Shown: piece by piece, positions 8,050 to 14,954 of the stretch
How positions within the stretch are numbered: position 1 is the first letter of the stretch
Layout of the letters: every line of letters begins with the position of its first letter
Origin: an uncultured Bacteroidales bacterium
GTDB taxonomy: Bacteria; Bacteroidota; Bacteroidia; Bacteroidales; UBA932
Direction: 5' to 3'
Assembly (NCBI GenBank): GCA_904501835.1
Contig: CAJGBW010000031.1
Location: 1-18,410, forward strand
DNA length: 18,410 nt
Made by a program: the position numbers and the translations under genes
Notes under the pieces: model-generated
Seen by the model: the letters and a program-made list of their open reading frames with translations, nothing else
The model's database searches: none
Told to the model about the DNA's origin: nothing

Positions 8050-8820
8050 TTATTTTAACTTAAATATGTAAGTAATCGTTCCTTCTTGCAATGCCGGTGC
8101 GTGTGCGCTCGTGCTGAAATTGGTTTTCATGGCCGCTGTGCGCGCTGCAGCCCAAATGCTGGCATCTGTAATGGTCGTTCCTTTGGCGCCGGCCATCGCT
8201 TTTTCCACTTTGCCAGACTGGTTTACCCAAATTCTTACGACCACAATACCTTCTTCCATTTTTTCGTATTTGGGCTTGGGTAAGTATCCCAATACGTTGC
8301 GGCCCTCCAAACGCGCGTTGGGCTCTCCGCTGCTTTGTCCCACCTTGCTGTTTCCTTGTGCGTGTCCGATTTCCAATTGATCAGAGCGCTCAAATGCGGT
8401 CTGTGGAGCCAGACTATCCTTTTGTTGCGGGTTGTCTGCGCTGACAGCCAAAGACTTGCGGTTGATTTTTTTACGAGGCGGTTCGTATTTTTCAACGTCT
8501 CCTTTATCGGTCAATGTGGACTCCTGCGTCAGGTTTTGTTTACTTCCAATCTCCTGTGCTTTGGCCGCCTTTACAATTTTAACCTCTTCTTTGGGATTGG
8601 GTTTGACCGAACGAGGCGCTGCACCTTTGGGCGTACGTTTGGGCTTTTCGATTTCCACCTGCTCAAAGTCAATCAGCAAGGCTTTTTCTTCGGGCGGGGG
8701 GTAAATATACTTCAGAGAGGACAACCCTACAAACGCAAAAAGGGCGGCGTGAAAAATCAAGGTCAACGCCGCACCCAGCCAATTGGCTGTTTTTTCTGCT
8801 TTCGATTTATTTTTAAACAT
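8050..8820 (-). CDS. tonB: TonB-family energy transducer
   Basis: TonB couples the proton-motive force harvested by ExbB/ExbD to TonB-dependent outer-membrane receptors. The 256-residue protein has a short cytoplasmic N-terminus, one membrane anchor (about 14-36, LGAALTLIFHAALFAFVGL), a Pro/Lys/Glu-rich periplasmic linker (40-170) and a C-terminal TonB-like domain (about 178-256: GYLPKPKYEKMEEGIVVVRIWVNQ, then an alpha-beta end finishing YIFKLK). It lies 41 bp downstream of exbD and 25 bp upstream of the pseudouridine synthase. A TolA-like role with ExbB/D as TolQ/R is the main alternative. The C-terminal strand pattern (VVVRIWVNQSGKVEKA) and the lack of tolB or pal nearby favour TonB. Confidence 0.85.
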   Translation of the reverse strand: MFKNKSKAEKTANWLGAALTLIFHAALFAFVGLSSLKYIYPPPEEKALLIDFEQVEIEKPKRTPKGAAPRSVKPNPKEEVKIVKAAKAQEIGSKQNLTQESTLTDKGDVEKYEPPRKKINRKSLAVSADNPQQKDSLAPQTAFERSDQLEIGHAQGNSKVGQSSGEPNARLEGRNVLGYLPKPKYEKMEEGIVVVRIWVNQSGKVEKAMAGAKGTTITDASIWAAARTAAMKTNFSTSAHAPALQEGTITYIFKLK

Positions 8821-8861
8821 CCTCTCTGGGGATTATCCAAATGGGTATTTGCCTATGTTTC

Positions 8862-9272
8862 CTATTCGGGTGAGGTCGCCATGATGACCTTGTAATGGTT
8901 GCGTTTGGCGATATTCATCATCGCTACCACTTCTTTTACCGGTACGCTTTCATCCGCGTAAATGGAAAAGGTGGGGTCTTCTTCGCTTTGCAACTCTGTG
9001 ACGATGGCATCTTCTACCTGCTCAAACGGGATGGGTGTCTCGTTTCCGTTGATGTGGTAGGTATAAACACCATTCTTCCAATCCTTGATGCTCACGCTGG
9101 TCGTCGCTTTGGCAGAAACCTGTCCTGTACTTTTCGGCAGGAGCAATTTCAAAGCGTTGGGATTCACCAGGGTAGAGGTGACAAGGAAGAAGATGAGCAG
9201 CAAAAATACAATGTCCGTCATGGACGACATTGAAAATTGCGAATTTGCTTTTTGTTTTCTCTTGACAGCCAT
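8862..9272 (-). CDS. exbD: ExbD/TolR-family biopolymer transport protein
   Basis: This is the proton-channel partner of ExbB. The 136-residue protein has a basic N-terminus (MAVKRKQKANSQF), a single transmembrane helix (about 20-36) led by the conserved SMTDIVFLLLIFFLVTS with membrane Asp20, and a periplasmic domain ending KVIMATSPE. Asp20 corresponds to the proton-carrying aspartate of the family. It starts 2 bp after the exbB stop, so translation is probably coupled. Only one exbD is present, whereas many Bacteroidota exb operons have two in tandem; the second may lie elsewhere. Confidence 0.93.
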   Translation of the reverse strand: MAVKRKQKANSQFSMSSMTDIVFLLLIFFLVTSTLVNPNALKLLLPKSTGQVSAKATTSVSIKDWKNGVYTYHINGNETPIPFEQVEDAIVTELQSEEDPTFSIYADESVPVKEVVAMMNIAKRNHYKVIMATSPE

Positions 9273-9274
9273 TC

Positions 9275-10003
9275 TTATTCTTCTCCTTCCTGTTGCAAAA
9301 GATCCATAAACTCGTCGATGCCCTCGTTCAGGTTATTGGTAACGCTGTCGATGCGTGAGTTAAGGAAGTTGTAGGCGAAATAAGCCACGATACCTACGAT
9401 CAAACCACCTACTGTGGTTACCATCGCTTCGTAAATACCGCTGGATAACAAGGAAATATCTACGTTGTTACCGGCATTTGCCATGTTAAAGAAGGCCTTG
9501 ATCATACCTGTTACCGTACCGAGGAAGCCAATCATAGGTGCACCACCGGAGATACTTGCCAAGGTGGAAAGTCCTTTTTCGAGTTTGGCCACTTCGCGGT
9601 TTGCAGTCGATTCCATCGCGGCTTTTACCTCAGCGTCGGAGAGGTTGATTTTCTCAATACCTTTCTTGATGGTACGGGAAAGAGGGGTATCCGTGCGGTC
9701 ACACAAATCACATGCGGAGCGGAATTTGTTGTCGGAAAGTTTGTCGCTGATATCCTTCATAAAGTGCTCGCCCGTCTTGCCGGCGCGTACAAGCATCCAC
9801 ATCCTTTGTCCAAAAATGTAGATGGCAACCATAGAAAGAAGTCCCAAAACGGCCATAAGCCAGCCGCCTTTGAGGCACATGTCAATCAATGAATAACTTT
9901 CCTCAACAGCCTGAGGTACGGCATTCTGTGCCATCGCGGCATTCGCAGCGGCATTGATGGCGGTGTCAATGGTCGTTTCGACTTGTAAAATTGTAGGAAA
10001 CAT
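9275..10003 (-). CDS. exbB: ExbB/TolQ/MotA-family proton channel protein
   Basis: This 242-residue inner-membrane protein forms the pentameric channel around ExbD. It has an Ala/Asn-rich N-terminal segment (about 10-32), a first transmembrane helix at about 48-66, a cytoplasmic loop with CDRTDTPLSRTIKKG, then two helices at about 150-172 (SGGAPMIGFLGTVTGMIKAF) and 190-212 (IYEAMVTTVGGLIVGIVAYFAYN) that carry the MotA/TolQ/ExbB signature. I start it at the ATG at 10001-10003 because a -7 box lies 26 bases upstream; an upstream in-frame start at 10099 would sit inside the GH109 gene and add a non-conserved 32 residues. It is the first gene of the seven-gene minus-strand unit. Confidence 0.93.
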   Translation of the reverse strand: MFPTILQVETTIDTAINAAANAAMAQNAVPQAVEESYSLIDMCLKGGWLMAVLGLLSMVAIYIFGQRMWMLVRAGKTGEHFMKDISDKLSDNKFRSACDLCDRTDTPLSRTIKKGIEKINLSDAEVKAAMESTANREVAKLEKGLSTLASISGGAPMIGFLGTVTGMIKAFFNMANAGNNVDISLLSSGIYEAMVTTVGGLIVGIVAYFAYNFLNSRIDSVTNNLNEGIDEFMDLLQQEGEE

Positions 10004-10029
10004 AGAAGTGTTAAAACAAATATTTCCTA

Positions 10030-10037
10030 CAAAGGTA
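10030..10037 (-). promoter_or_regulatory. exbB operon -7 promoter box
   Basis: Minus-strand TACCTTTG is an exact TAnnTTTG match. A TTAG 19 bp further upstream (10057-10060) could serve as a weak -33 element. The predicted start is near 10025, giving a leader of about 22 nt. It probably drives exbB through aroK, as no other clear box is visible between the later genes. Confidence 0.6.
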
Positions 10038-10049
10038 AAAATAATTTCG

Positions 10050-11423
10050 TTATTTGCTAATAGCAAATTTATACCCCTCGACAACATTCCACGCTCCACG
10101 GGTAAAATCGGGGATTTCTACAGGGCGATTGTCGTTTTCCAAAGATAGTTTTGTCAGGGGAGCCAGGCAGCACCATTCAGCCAAATCATACACGTCCATA
10201 TCCAGCGGAAGTCCGTGTTGCAAGCAGTAAATAAGACGGTAGTCCATAATGAAATCCATTCCTCCGTGACCGCCGACTTCTTTGGCTGATTTTTCAAGTT
10301 CCGGAGTCAAAATAGGGCTGGTATATCCGGCTTGCAAAGCTTTCAATTCCTGATCCATATACACCTTCTCCTCCAGAATCTCGCGAGCATTGATTTCTCC
10401 TTTGACTTCCTCGCGCAGACAGTATTGTTTTGTGGGATATTTGCTGGCGTAGCCATCCGTGCCGACCAATTGATACATACGGCTGTAAGGACGGGGCGTA
10501 AGCACATTGTGTTCTATCAACATGGTTTTGCCTAATTCGGTCTGAATCAAGGTGTTAGTCTGGTCTGCATTGGCAAATCCCTCGCAAGTTTTTCCGCTGA
10601 CTTTTTCCATGATTTTCTTTCCGTTCAAAGGTTTGGTGTCCATAGAAACCAAGGTCTTCATACGGTCTCCGCGGTGGATGTTGAGAGCTAGGCAGATGGG
10701 GCCGATACCATGGGTGGGATAAACATCGCCCCTGTGCTCCTGATTGTAGGCCAGACGCCAATTGTTCCAGTATTCACCCCAAAAGAAATCCAAGTTATGG
10801 ATATAGGCGCCTTCCGCATGAATCAACTCTCCGAAAACACCTTTTTGAGCCATTTCCAAACTAGTCAGTTCAAAGAAGTCGTAGATGCAGTTTTCCAACA
10901 TCATACAATGTAGACGGGTCTGCTCGGCTTTGTCAATCAGTGCCCAGATTTCTTCCATATTCAATGCAGCAGGCACCTCGATAGCTACGTGTTTTCCGCA
11001 ATCCATCGCATACAAGGCAATCGGGGCGTGACTGAGCCAATCTGTGCAGATATAAATCAAATCCAAGTCTTCCTGCCGGCACAATTCTTTCCAACCCTCT
11101 TCGCCTTTGTATTCGTTGGCTTGGGGAAGATTGAATTTTGCCATAATCTTTTGCGCCTTTTCAAGACATTCTTCGCGTAGGTCGCAGATGGCGGAAATTT
11201 TAACTCCGGGAATGTGCGGAAGTCTTCTGACGGCTTCAATACCTCTCATGCCCAATCCAATCATGCCGATGCGAACGGTGTCAATGGGAGCGACACTTAA
11301 ATTGAGAACGTGCTCCTGGCCAGCTTGACGGGCAGGAATTTCAGTTTTGATTACGACGCTCTGCGTGCATGAGGCAAGCAAAAAACAAAGACAATAAAGG
11401 CAAAGGAGAACTTTAGTTTTCAT
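10050..11423 (-). CDS. GH109 family glycosidase lipoprotein (alpha-N-acetylgalactosaminidase-like, Gfo/Idh/MocA fold)
   Basis: GH109 enzymes remove alpha-N-acetylgalactosamine from glycans such as blood group A and mucin O-glycans, using a tightly bound NAD and an oxidation-elimination mechanism. The 457-residue protein starts with a lipoprotein signal (LLASC, Cys19), then a Rossmann domain with GLGMRG (56-61), CTDWLSHAP (126-134) and KHVAIEVP (144-151), then the GH109-type region MMLENCIYDFFE (174-185), GAYIHNL (205-211), YNQEHRGDVYPTHGIGP (226-242) and GGHGGMDFIMDYRL (384-397). By recalled alignment with the Elizabethkingia enzyme, Tyr207 and His238 match its active-site Tyr and His. It is a single-gene unit with its own promoter, divergent from the RNA methyltransferase. 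The linkage it cleaves in vivo is not shown by sequence; a Gfo/Idh/MocA dehydrogenase is the alternative. Confidence 0.85.
   Translation of the reverse strand: MKTKVLLCLYCLCFLLASCTQSVVIKTEIPARQAGQEHVLNLSVAPIDTVRIGMIGLGMRGIEAVRRLPHIPGVKISAICDLREECLEKAQKIMAKFNLPQANEYKGEEGWKELCRQEDLDLIYICTDWLSHAPIALYAMDCGKHVAIEVPAALNMEEIWALIDKAEQTRLHCMMLENCIYDFFELTSLEMAQKGVFGELIHAEGAYIHNLDFFWGEYWNNWRLAYNQEHRGDVYPTHGIGPICLALNIHRGDRMKTLVSMDTKPLNGKKIMEKVSGKTCEGFANADQTNTLIQTELGKTMLIEHNVLTPRPYSRMYQLVGTDGYASKYPTKQYCLREEVKGEINAREILEEKVYMDQELKALQAGYTSPILTPELEKSAKEVGGHGGMDFIMDYRLIYCLQHGLPLDMDVYDLAEWCCLAPLTKLSLENDNRPVEIPDFTRGAWNVVEGYKFAISK
10052..10068. repeat. Perfect 17-bp inverted repeat at GH109 3' end / exbB -33 region
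   Basis: ATTTGCTAATAGCAAAT is a perfect palindrome of 8+1+8 bases. It encodes the last residues of the GH109 gene up to its stop and lies 15-31 bp upstream of the exbB -7 box, across its -33 position. It could be an operator for the exb operon. It could instead be the hairpin of a GH109 terminator, since ATTATTTTT follows about 6 nt downstream on the minus strand. Confidence 0.45.
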
Positions 11424-11477
11424 GGTAATGATATATTAGTGTTTTCGTGATGACAGTCGGTGTGAAGCCATCTTTGC

Positions 11478-11510
11478 CAAAGGTGGAAATTTATTTTTTG
11501 AAATCCAAAA
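11478..11510 (-). promoter_or_regulatory. Probable promoter of the GH109 gene
   Basis: On the minus strand, TTTTG (11506-11510), a 20-bp spacer and CACCTTTG (11478-11485; 7 of 8 matches to TAnnTTTG) form a plausible promoter about 55 bp before the ATG. It is close to the oppositely directed box at 11527-11534. Confidence 0.4.
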
Positions 11511-11526
11511 GTTTTCCAAATTTTTC

Positions 11527-11534
11527 TAACTTTG
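11527..11534 (+). promoter_or_regulatory. -7 promoter box for the SpoU methyltransferase-TauE unit
   Basis: TAACTTTG exactly matches the Bacteroidota -7 consensus. No TTG lies at the usual spacing; the nearest one (11498-11500) is 26 bp away. The predicted start is near 11539, leaving a leader of about 45 nt before the ATG at 11584. Confidence 0.5.
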
Positions 11535-11583
11535 CCCTACGAAAATAATTGCATTTAGCAGCCTTCCGGCTATATGAATATAG

Positions 11584-12141
11584 ATGGACAGAAAACTTCT
11601 TAACACCGAATTGGGGAGACTTACCAAAGAAGAGTATCTTTCTACACAGGACGATAAACTGGTTCTATTGTTGGACAATGTTCGCAGTGCCCACAATGTC
11701 GGCTCGGCTTTTCGTTCGGCGGATTGTTTCAAAGTCGATCAAATCGTGCTCTGCGGCATCTCTCCCGTGCCCCCGTCTGCGTTGATTCACAAGACGGCGT
11801 TGGGAGCGGAATCAGTGGTTCCGTTTGTGTATTACAAAGATAGTTTGGAGGCTGCCCGTCAACTGAAAGATGAGGGCTATGTTTTAGTGGCCGTGGAACA
11901 GACCTGCAACTCTGTTTCTTTGGAGAAATTTAAAGCGGATTTTGCTCAACATAAATATGCTTTTATCCTTGGAAATGAGGTAGATGGCGTGCAGCAAGAG
12001 TTGGTGGATTTGTGTGATTACTCTTTGGACATTCCGCAATTTGGCACCAAGCATTCGCTCAATGTGTCAGTCGCAACAGGCATTGTTTTGTGGCATACCA
12101 TCGGTCGCTATCTGGCAGAAAAATCTGGGAAGGAAGAATGA
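11584..12141 (+). CDS. TrmH/SpoU-family RNA 2'-O-methyltransferase
   Basis: This SPOUT-fold enzyme transfers a methyl group from S-adenosylmethionine to a ribose 2'-OH in tRNA or rRNA. The 185-residue protein consists of the catalytic domain only. It has the three SpoU motifs: motif 1 NVRSAHNVGSAFRSAD (32-47), motif 2 FILGNEVDGV (127-136) and motif 3 IPQFGTKHSLNVSVATGIVLW (150-170). It has no N-terminal L30e-like substrate-binding domain of the RlmB/TsnR type, so the substrate (tRNA Gm18-like or other) is open. The ATG at 11584 fits the conserved start. Its TGA stop overlaps the next gene's ATG as ATGA, so expression of the two is probably coupled. Confidence 0.9.
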   Translation: MDRKLLNTELGRLTKEEYLSTQDDKLVLLLDNVRSAHNVGSAFRSADCFKVDQIVLCGISPVPPSALIHKTALGAESVVPFVYYKDSLEAARQLKDEGYVLVAVEQTCNSVSLEKFKADFAQHKYAFILGNEVDGVQQELVDLCDYSLDIPQFGTKHSLNVSVATGIVLWHTIGRYLAEKSGKEE

Positions 12142-12866
12142 CGATCAGCACCCTTATATTTTTGTCTCTGATGGCTTTTGGCGCGAGTTTTATACAGCGT
12201 GTCACGGGCTTTGGTTTTGGTGTGTTCATCATGACCGTTCTGCCCTATTTGACGCCGAGTTATGGGGAGGCGACAGCACTTTCCGGCGTGTTGGCGATGG
12301 GGACGGTGTTGGTGACTTCTTTTCAGTACTATAAATACCTGAAATGGAGGCGTTTGCTTCCTATTTTGCTAACATTTCTCTGCTTTTCCTTTTTGGCGGT
12401 CCGTACCGTCTCAGTCATAGATGATATGCTCGCAAAAAGAGTTCTGGGCGCCATTTTAATTTTGGTGAGTCTGTATTTCTTTTTCGCCAATGGTCGTATT
12501 CATCTCAAACCGACTTTGGGGGTGCAGATCGGAATGGGAGTCATTTCCGGATGGATGGGTGGCTTCTTCGCCATGCAAGGGCCTCCGGCTGTGATTTATT
12601 TTATTTCTGTGGCGGAAAAGAAAGAGGAATATATTGCTTTGACATCTGTATATTTTTTGATGGGCAATCTGGCGATGACTTTCTTTCGGGCTTCATCGGG
12701 ATTTTTGACTCCCGTGGTTTTGAAATCGGCTCTCTATGCGTTTCCTGCCGTGATTTTAGGACTGGTGCTCGGGCATTATGTATACAAAAAACTACCTATT
12801 GAAATCATTCGCAAGGTAGTTTATGTGTATATGGCTGTCAGCGGTGTGCTGGCTCTTTTCTTCTAA
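12138..12866 (+). CDS. TauE/SafE-family membrane transporter
   Basis: This 242-residue polytopic inner-membrane protein has about seven hydrophobic segments. It shows the TauE/SafE pattern: an N-terminal helix ending in a Gly-rich FIQRVTGFGFGVFIM (18-32), a second half-repeat around GVISGWMGGFFAMQGPPAVIYF with a similar Gly/Pro-rich motif, and a C-terminal helix (VVYVYMAVSGVLALFF). Family members are proposed exporters or importers of sulfonates, sulfite or other small anions; nothing in the context fixes the substrate. I start it at the ATG at 12138, which overlaps the methyltransferase stop by 4 bases; an earlier in-frame ATG at 12090 would lie deep inside that gene. Confidence 0.85.
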   Translation: MTISTLIFLSLMAFGASFIQRVTGFGFGVFIMTVLPYLTPSYGEATALSGVLAMGTVLVTSFQYYKYLKWRRLLPILLTFLCFSFLAVRTVSVIDDMLAKRVLGAILILVSLYFFFANGRIHLKPTLGVQIGMGVISGWMGGFFAMQGPPAVIYFISVAEKKEEYIALTSVYFLMGNLAMTFFRASSGFLTPVVLKSALYAFPAVILGLVLGHYVYKKLPIEIIRKVVYVYMAVSGVLALFF

Positions 12867-12869
12867 AGT

Positions 12870-12888
12870 CCGTTGTTAGATTTAACGG
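12870..12888. terminator. Weak candidate bidirectional terminator
   Basis: CCGTT (12870-12874) pairs with AACGG (12884-12888) around a 9-nt loop and is followed on the plus strand by CTTTTCTT. It lies between the convergent TauE and glycerophosphodiesterase genes and overlaps the stop of the latter. The stem is only 5 bp, so the call is weak. Confidence 0.3.
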
Positions 12889-13661
12889 CTTTTCTTGACG
12901 ATTTTTTGAGCGAGTGTCGGCTCGTCTGTAGTGATTTGATCCACACCCAGCGCAATCATTTCTTCAATGTCAGTGGCGCTGTTGACGGTCCAGCAGTTTA
13001 CGGTCATACCCAGTTCTTGGGCTTCTTTTACCCATTCGGGATGTTGTTTGAGCACCTCATAATGGTAGTCAATGCCACTGATACCGCGCTCAAAGACCTC
13101 TTTGGGGCTTAAGTCTCCATTGAGATATTGAACGTTACATTCGGGCATCATTCGGGCGATGGCTTCACAGGCACTCAAACTGAAAGCGATGAAAGTTGTT
13201 CTCTTTTCCACCCCATATTTCTTGACAATCTCCGCACAGGCAGGAACCATACGTGCCTCATAAAGACTATCTGTTACAGAGGGAGTCTTGATTTCAAAAA
13301 CCAAGTGCAACTCAGGCCATTCGAGGGCTTGTTGCAGATATTGGTCCATAGAAGAAAGAGTCTCTCCATTATCAAGCTTGTGTTGGCGTAAATCGGCCAG
13401 TGAGGTGCTTTTGACGGGTAATCCGTGGTGTTTGGAATCGTGGGTTACCACCAGCGAATCGTCTCCGCTGATCCATACGTCAAATTCACTACCCCAAGCT
13501 TTGATTTTGGCGGCATTGTTGAGGGACGCAATTGAGTTTTTGGCACCCGCCTCGCATTTCCAAAATCCTCTGTGGGCTACAACTTTAGGACCATTCATCG
13601 CACAAGGACAACAAGAAAAAAGTGCCGAAAGGCACAAGGTGAATAGAAAAAAACGTTTCAT
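12882..13661 (-). CDS. Glycerophosphodiester phosphodiesterase lipoprotein
   Basis: This enzyme hydrolyses glycerophosphodiesters (deacylated phospholipids) to glycerol 3-phosphate and an alcohol. The 259-residue protein has a signal peptide with lipobox LFSC (Cys17), so it is probably membrane-anchored in the envelope. The GDPD TIM barrel shows HRG (30-32), SEFDVW (58-63; Glu59 and Asp61 expected metal ligands), THD (73-75; His74 expected catalytic) and FEIK (122-125), then VNCWTVNS near the C-terminus. It is the last gene of the FKBP-DUF3127-GDPD unit, 23 bp after DUF3127. The exact headgroup preference is unknown. Confidence 0.92.
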   Translation of the reverse strand: MKRFFLFTLCLSALFSCCPCAMNGPKVVAHRGFWKCEAGAKNSIASLNNAAKIKAWGSEFDVWISGDDSLVVTHDSKHHGLPVKSTSLADLRQHKLDNGETLSSMDQYLQQALEWPELHLVFEIKTPSVTDSLYEARMVPACAEIVKKYGVEKRTTFIAFSLSACEAIARMMPECNVQYLNGDLSPKEVFERGISGIDYHYEVLKQHPEWVKEAQELGMTVNCWTVNSATDIEEMIALGVDQITTDEPTLAQKIVKKSR

Positions 13662-13684
13662 GGGAAATTCGGTCTAAACTACCA

Positions 13685-14083
13685 TTAGAAAGGTAGGTCG
13701 TCGCTGTTATTGTCGAAATTACTGAAGTCTTCCGTTTCAGGAAGCGGAGCGGAAGGAGCGTTCACAGCAGGATGACTGGCCGCGGGTGCGGGAGCGGTTC
13801 CGGCTGCCGGAGAAATGATCTTCCAAACACGTAAGTCGGTGTACCAGCGTCCGTTGAATTCGCGAGAGGTAGGTTTGAAATTGACTTTGATGCTGTCTCC
13901 GACCTGATAGTTGTTCAGTTCGTTGATCTTGTCCTGTCCCCATACGTGAAGACAAAGTTTCTCGCTGTATTGACCGTCTTGGTATTCAATGATGAATTCT
14001 TGTTTCGCCCACTGCCCACGAGCGCTTTGTCCGCCCTGGGCAGTGAGTTTACTTAAAATTTTGCCTTCGATTTCGAGAGCCAT
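13685..14083 (-). CDS. DUF3127 protein with SSB-like acidic C-terminal tip
   Basis: This is a 132-residue cytoplasmic protein of unknown function matching DUF3127, a small Bacteroidota family. Residues 1-91 are strand-rich and OB-fold-like (EIEGKILSKL, QEFIIEY, EKLCLHVWGQDKI, GDSIKVNFKPTSREFNGRWYTDLRVWKI). Residues 92-115 are an Ala/Pro-rich linker, and 116-132 an acidic tail ending DDLPF. This architecture (OB fold, disordered linker, acidic DDxPF tip) is that of bacterial single-stranded-DNA-binding proteins, whose tip recruits RecQ, RecJ, primase and others. The gene starts 2 bp after the FKBP stop. The family match is from recalled sequence; DNA binding and partner binding are inference. 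Confidence 0.85.
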   Translation of the reverse strand: MALEIEGKILSKLTAQGGQSARGQWAKQEFIIEYQDGQYSEKLCLHVWGQDKINELNNYQVGDSIKVNFKPTSREFNGRWYTDLRVWKIISPAAGTAPAPAASHPAVNAPSAPLPETEDFSNFDNNSDDLPF

Positions 14084-14085
14084 AA

Positions 14086-14841
14086 TTATTTCTTTTTGGT
14101 CTCCTCAACATATTTGCCAACCTTGGTCAACTCGATTTCGAATACCAAAGTAGAGTTGGGGCCGATGCTGCTGGGGCCGTTAGCACCATAAGCAAGGTCA
14201 GAAGGAATGTAAAGTTCAATCTTACCACCCTCACCAATCAAAGCAAGACCTTCAGAGAAACCGGGGATAACCTGGTTCATTACCATCTGTGCAGGCTCGC
14301 CGGCAGCGGTGTTGGAGTCAAACTCGGTACCGTCGATAAGGGTTCCTACGTAGTTTACCCAAACGGTGTCGCGCTCTGCAGGGCAAACTTCTTTGTTACC
14401 TTCCTCGATAATCTTGTAGCAAAGACCGCTCTCGCTCTTTTCTACACCGGTCTCGTTGAATTTGGCAGCAAGGAAAGCCTCACCTTTGGCTTTGTTTACG
14501 GCACCTTTGTACTCGCGGAGAGCGCTGATGTACTGGTCAAACAAACGATTCATCTCGTCGGGTTTGATTCTGAACTGATCGTTGAAGTTGGCGTCACGCA
14601 TGTCGCCTTCAGCGTTGATGAAGTCCATCATACCTTTTTTGATTTCGCCGTAATTCAAGTCGGTACCGAAACCATTGGCTTTGATGAAATAACCGAAGTT
14701 GATACCTACGAGGTAACTAACTGAATCAACAGTGGCGGAAGAGGGAAGCTCTACATCCACTTTCGGGTCGTTGTTGCTTGCGCATGAGGCAAGAAGAGCA
14801 ACGCATGCCATAGCGGCAGCAAAAAATTTAAATGTTTTCAT
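14086..14841 (-). CDS. FKBP-type peptidyl-prolyl isomerase lipoprotein
   Basis: This envelope cis-trans prolyl isomerase assists folding of exported proteins. The 251-residue protein has a lipoprotein signal with LLASC (Cys20), an N-terminal helical FKBP_N-type domain (about 36-130, Mip/FkpA-like dimerisation) and a C-terminal FKBP domain (136-242) with VWVNYVGTLIDGTEFDSN (160-177), VIPGFSEGL (191-199) and IPSDLAYGANG (212-222). Residues expected in the FK506 pocket are present (Tyr164, Phe174, Asp175, Val191, Ile192, Tyr218, Phe234). It is first in a unit with the DUF3127 and glycerophosphodiesterase genes and is divergent from recQ. Confidence 0.95.
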   Translation of the reverse strand: MKTFKFFAAAMACVALLASCASNNDPKVDVELPSSATVDSVSYLVGINFGYFIKANGFGTDLNYGEIKKGMMDFINAEGDMRDANFNDQFRIKPDEMNRLFDQYISALREYKGAVNKAKGEAFLAAKFNETGVEKSESGLCYKIIEEGNKEVCPAERDTVWVNYVGTLIDGTEFDSNTAAGEPAQMVMNQVIPGFSEGLALIGEGGKIELYIPSDLAYGANGPSSIGPNSTLVFEIELTKVGKYVEETKKK

Positions 14842-14894
14842 GTTTATTGTAATGTTTAATGTTTGTGTTTTCTCTTTTTTTTAAGATAACCCGG

Positions 14895-14902
14895 CAAATA
14901 TA
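14895..14902 (-). promoter_or_regulatory. -7 promoter box for the FKBP-DUF3127-GDPD unit
   Basis: Minus-strand TATATTTG matches TAnnTTTG exactly. It predicts a start near 14890 and a leader of about 49 nt. No good -33 TTG lies at normal spacing. Confidence 0.5.
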
Positions 14903-14922
14903 CAAAAATAATATCGAAAGGA

Positions 14923-14954
14923 TTTTGTCAATCGCAAAAAAAGTTATATCTTCG
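14923..14954 (+). promoter_or_regulatory. Probable recQ-dnaG promoter
   Basis: TTTTG (14923-14927), a 19-bp spacer and TATCTTCG (14947-14954; 7 of 8 matches to TAnnTTTG) form a good promoter. The predicted start is near 14960, 13 nt before the GTG at 14973, which supports that start over an earlier in-frame ATG at 14859. Confidence 0.45.

Noticed and set aside
8821..8861. Possible internal promoter or terminator in the exbD-tonB gap
   Set aside because: No TAnnTTTG box with correct spacing and no stable hairpin with a T-run could be found in the 41 bp.
10004..10099. Earlier in-frame start for exbB
   Set aside because: It would overlap the GH109 coding end and cover the -7 box; the ExbB-like sequence begins at the ATG at 10003.
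11574..11603. Short 9-codon frame (MNIDGQKTS) overlapping the start of the SpoU methyltransferase gene
   Set aside because: It could be an upstream peptide, but there is no ribosome site, conservation or attenuator structure to support it.
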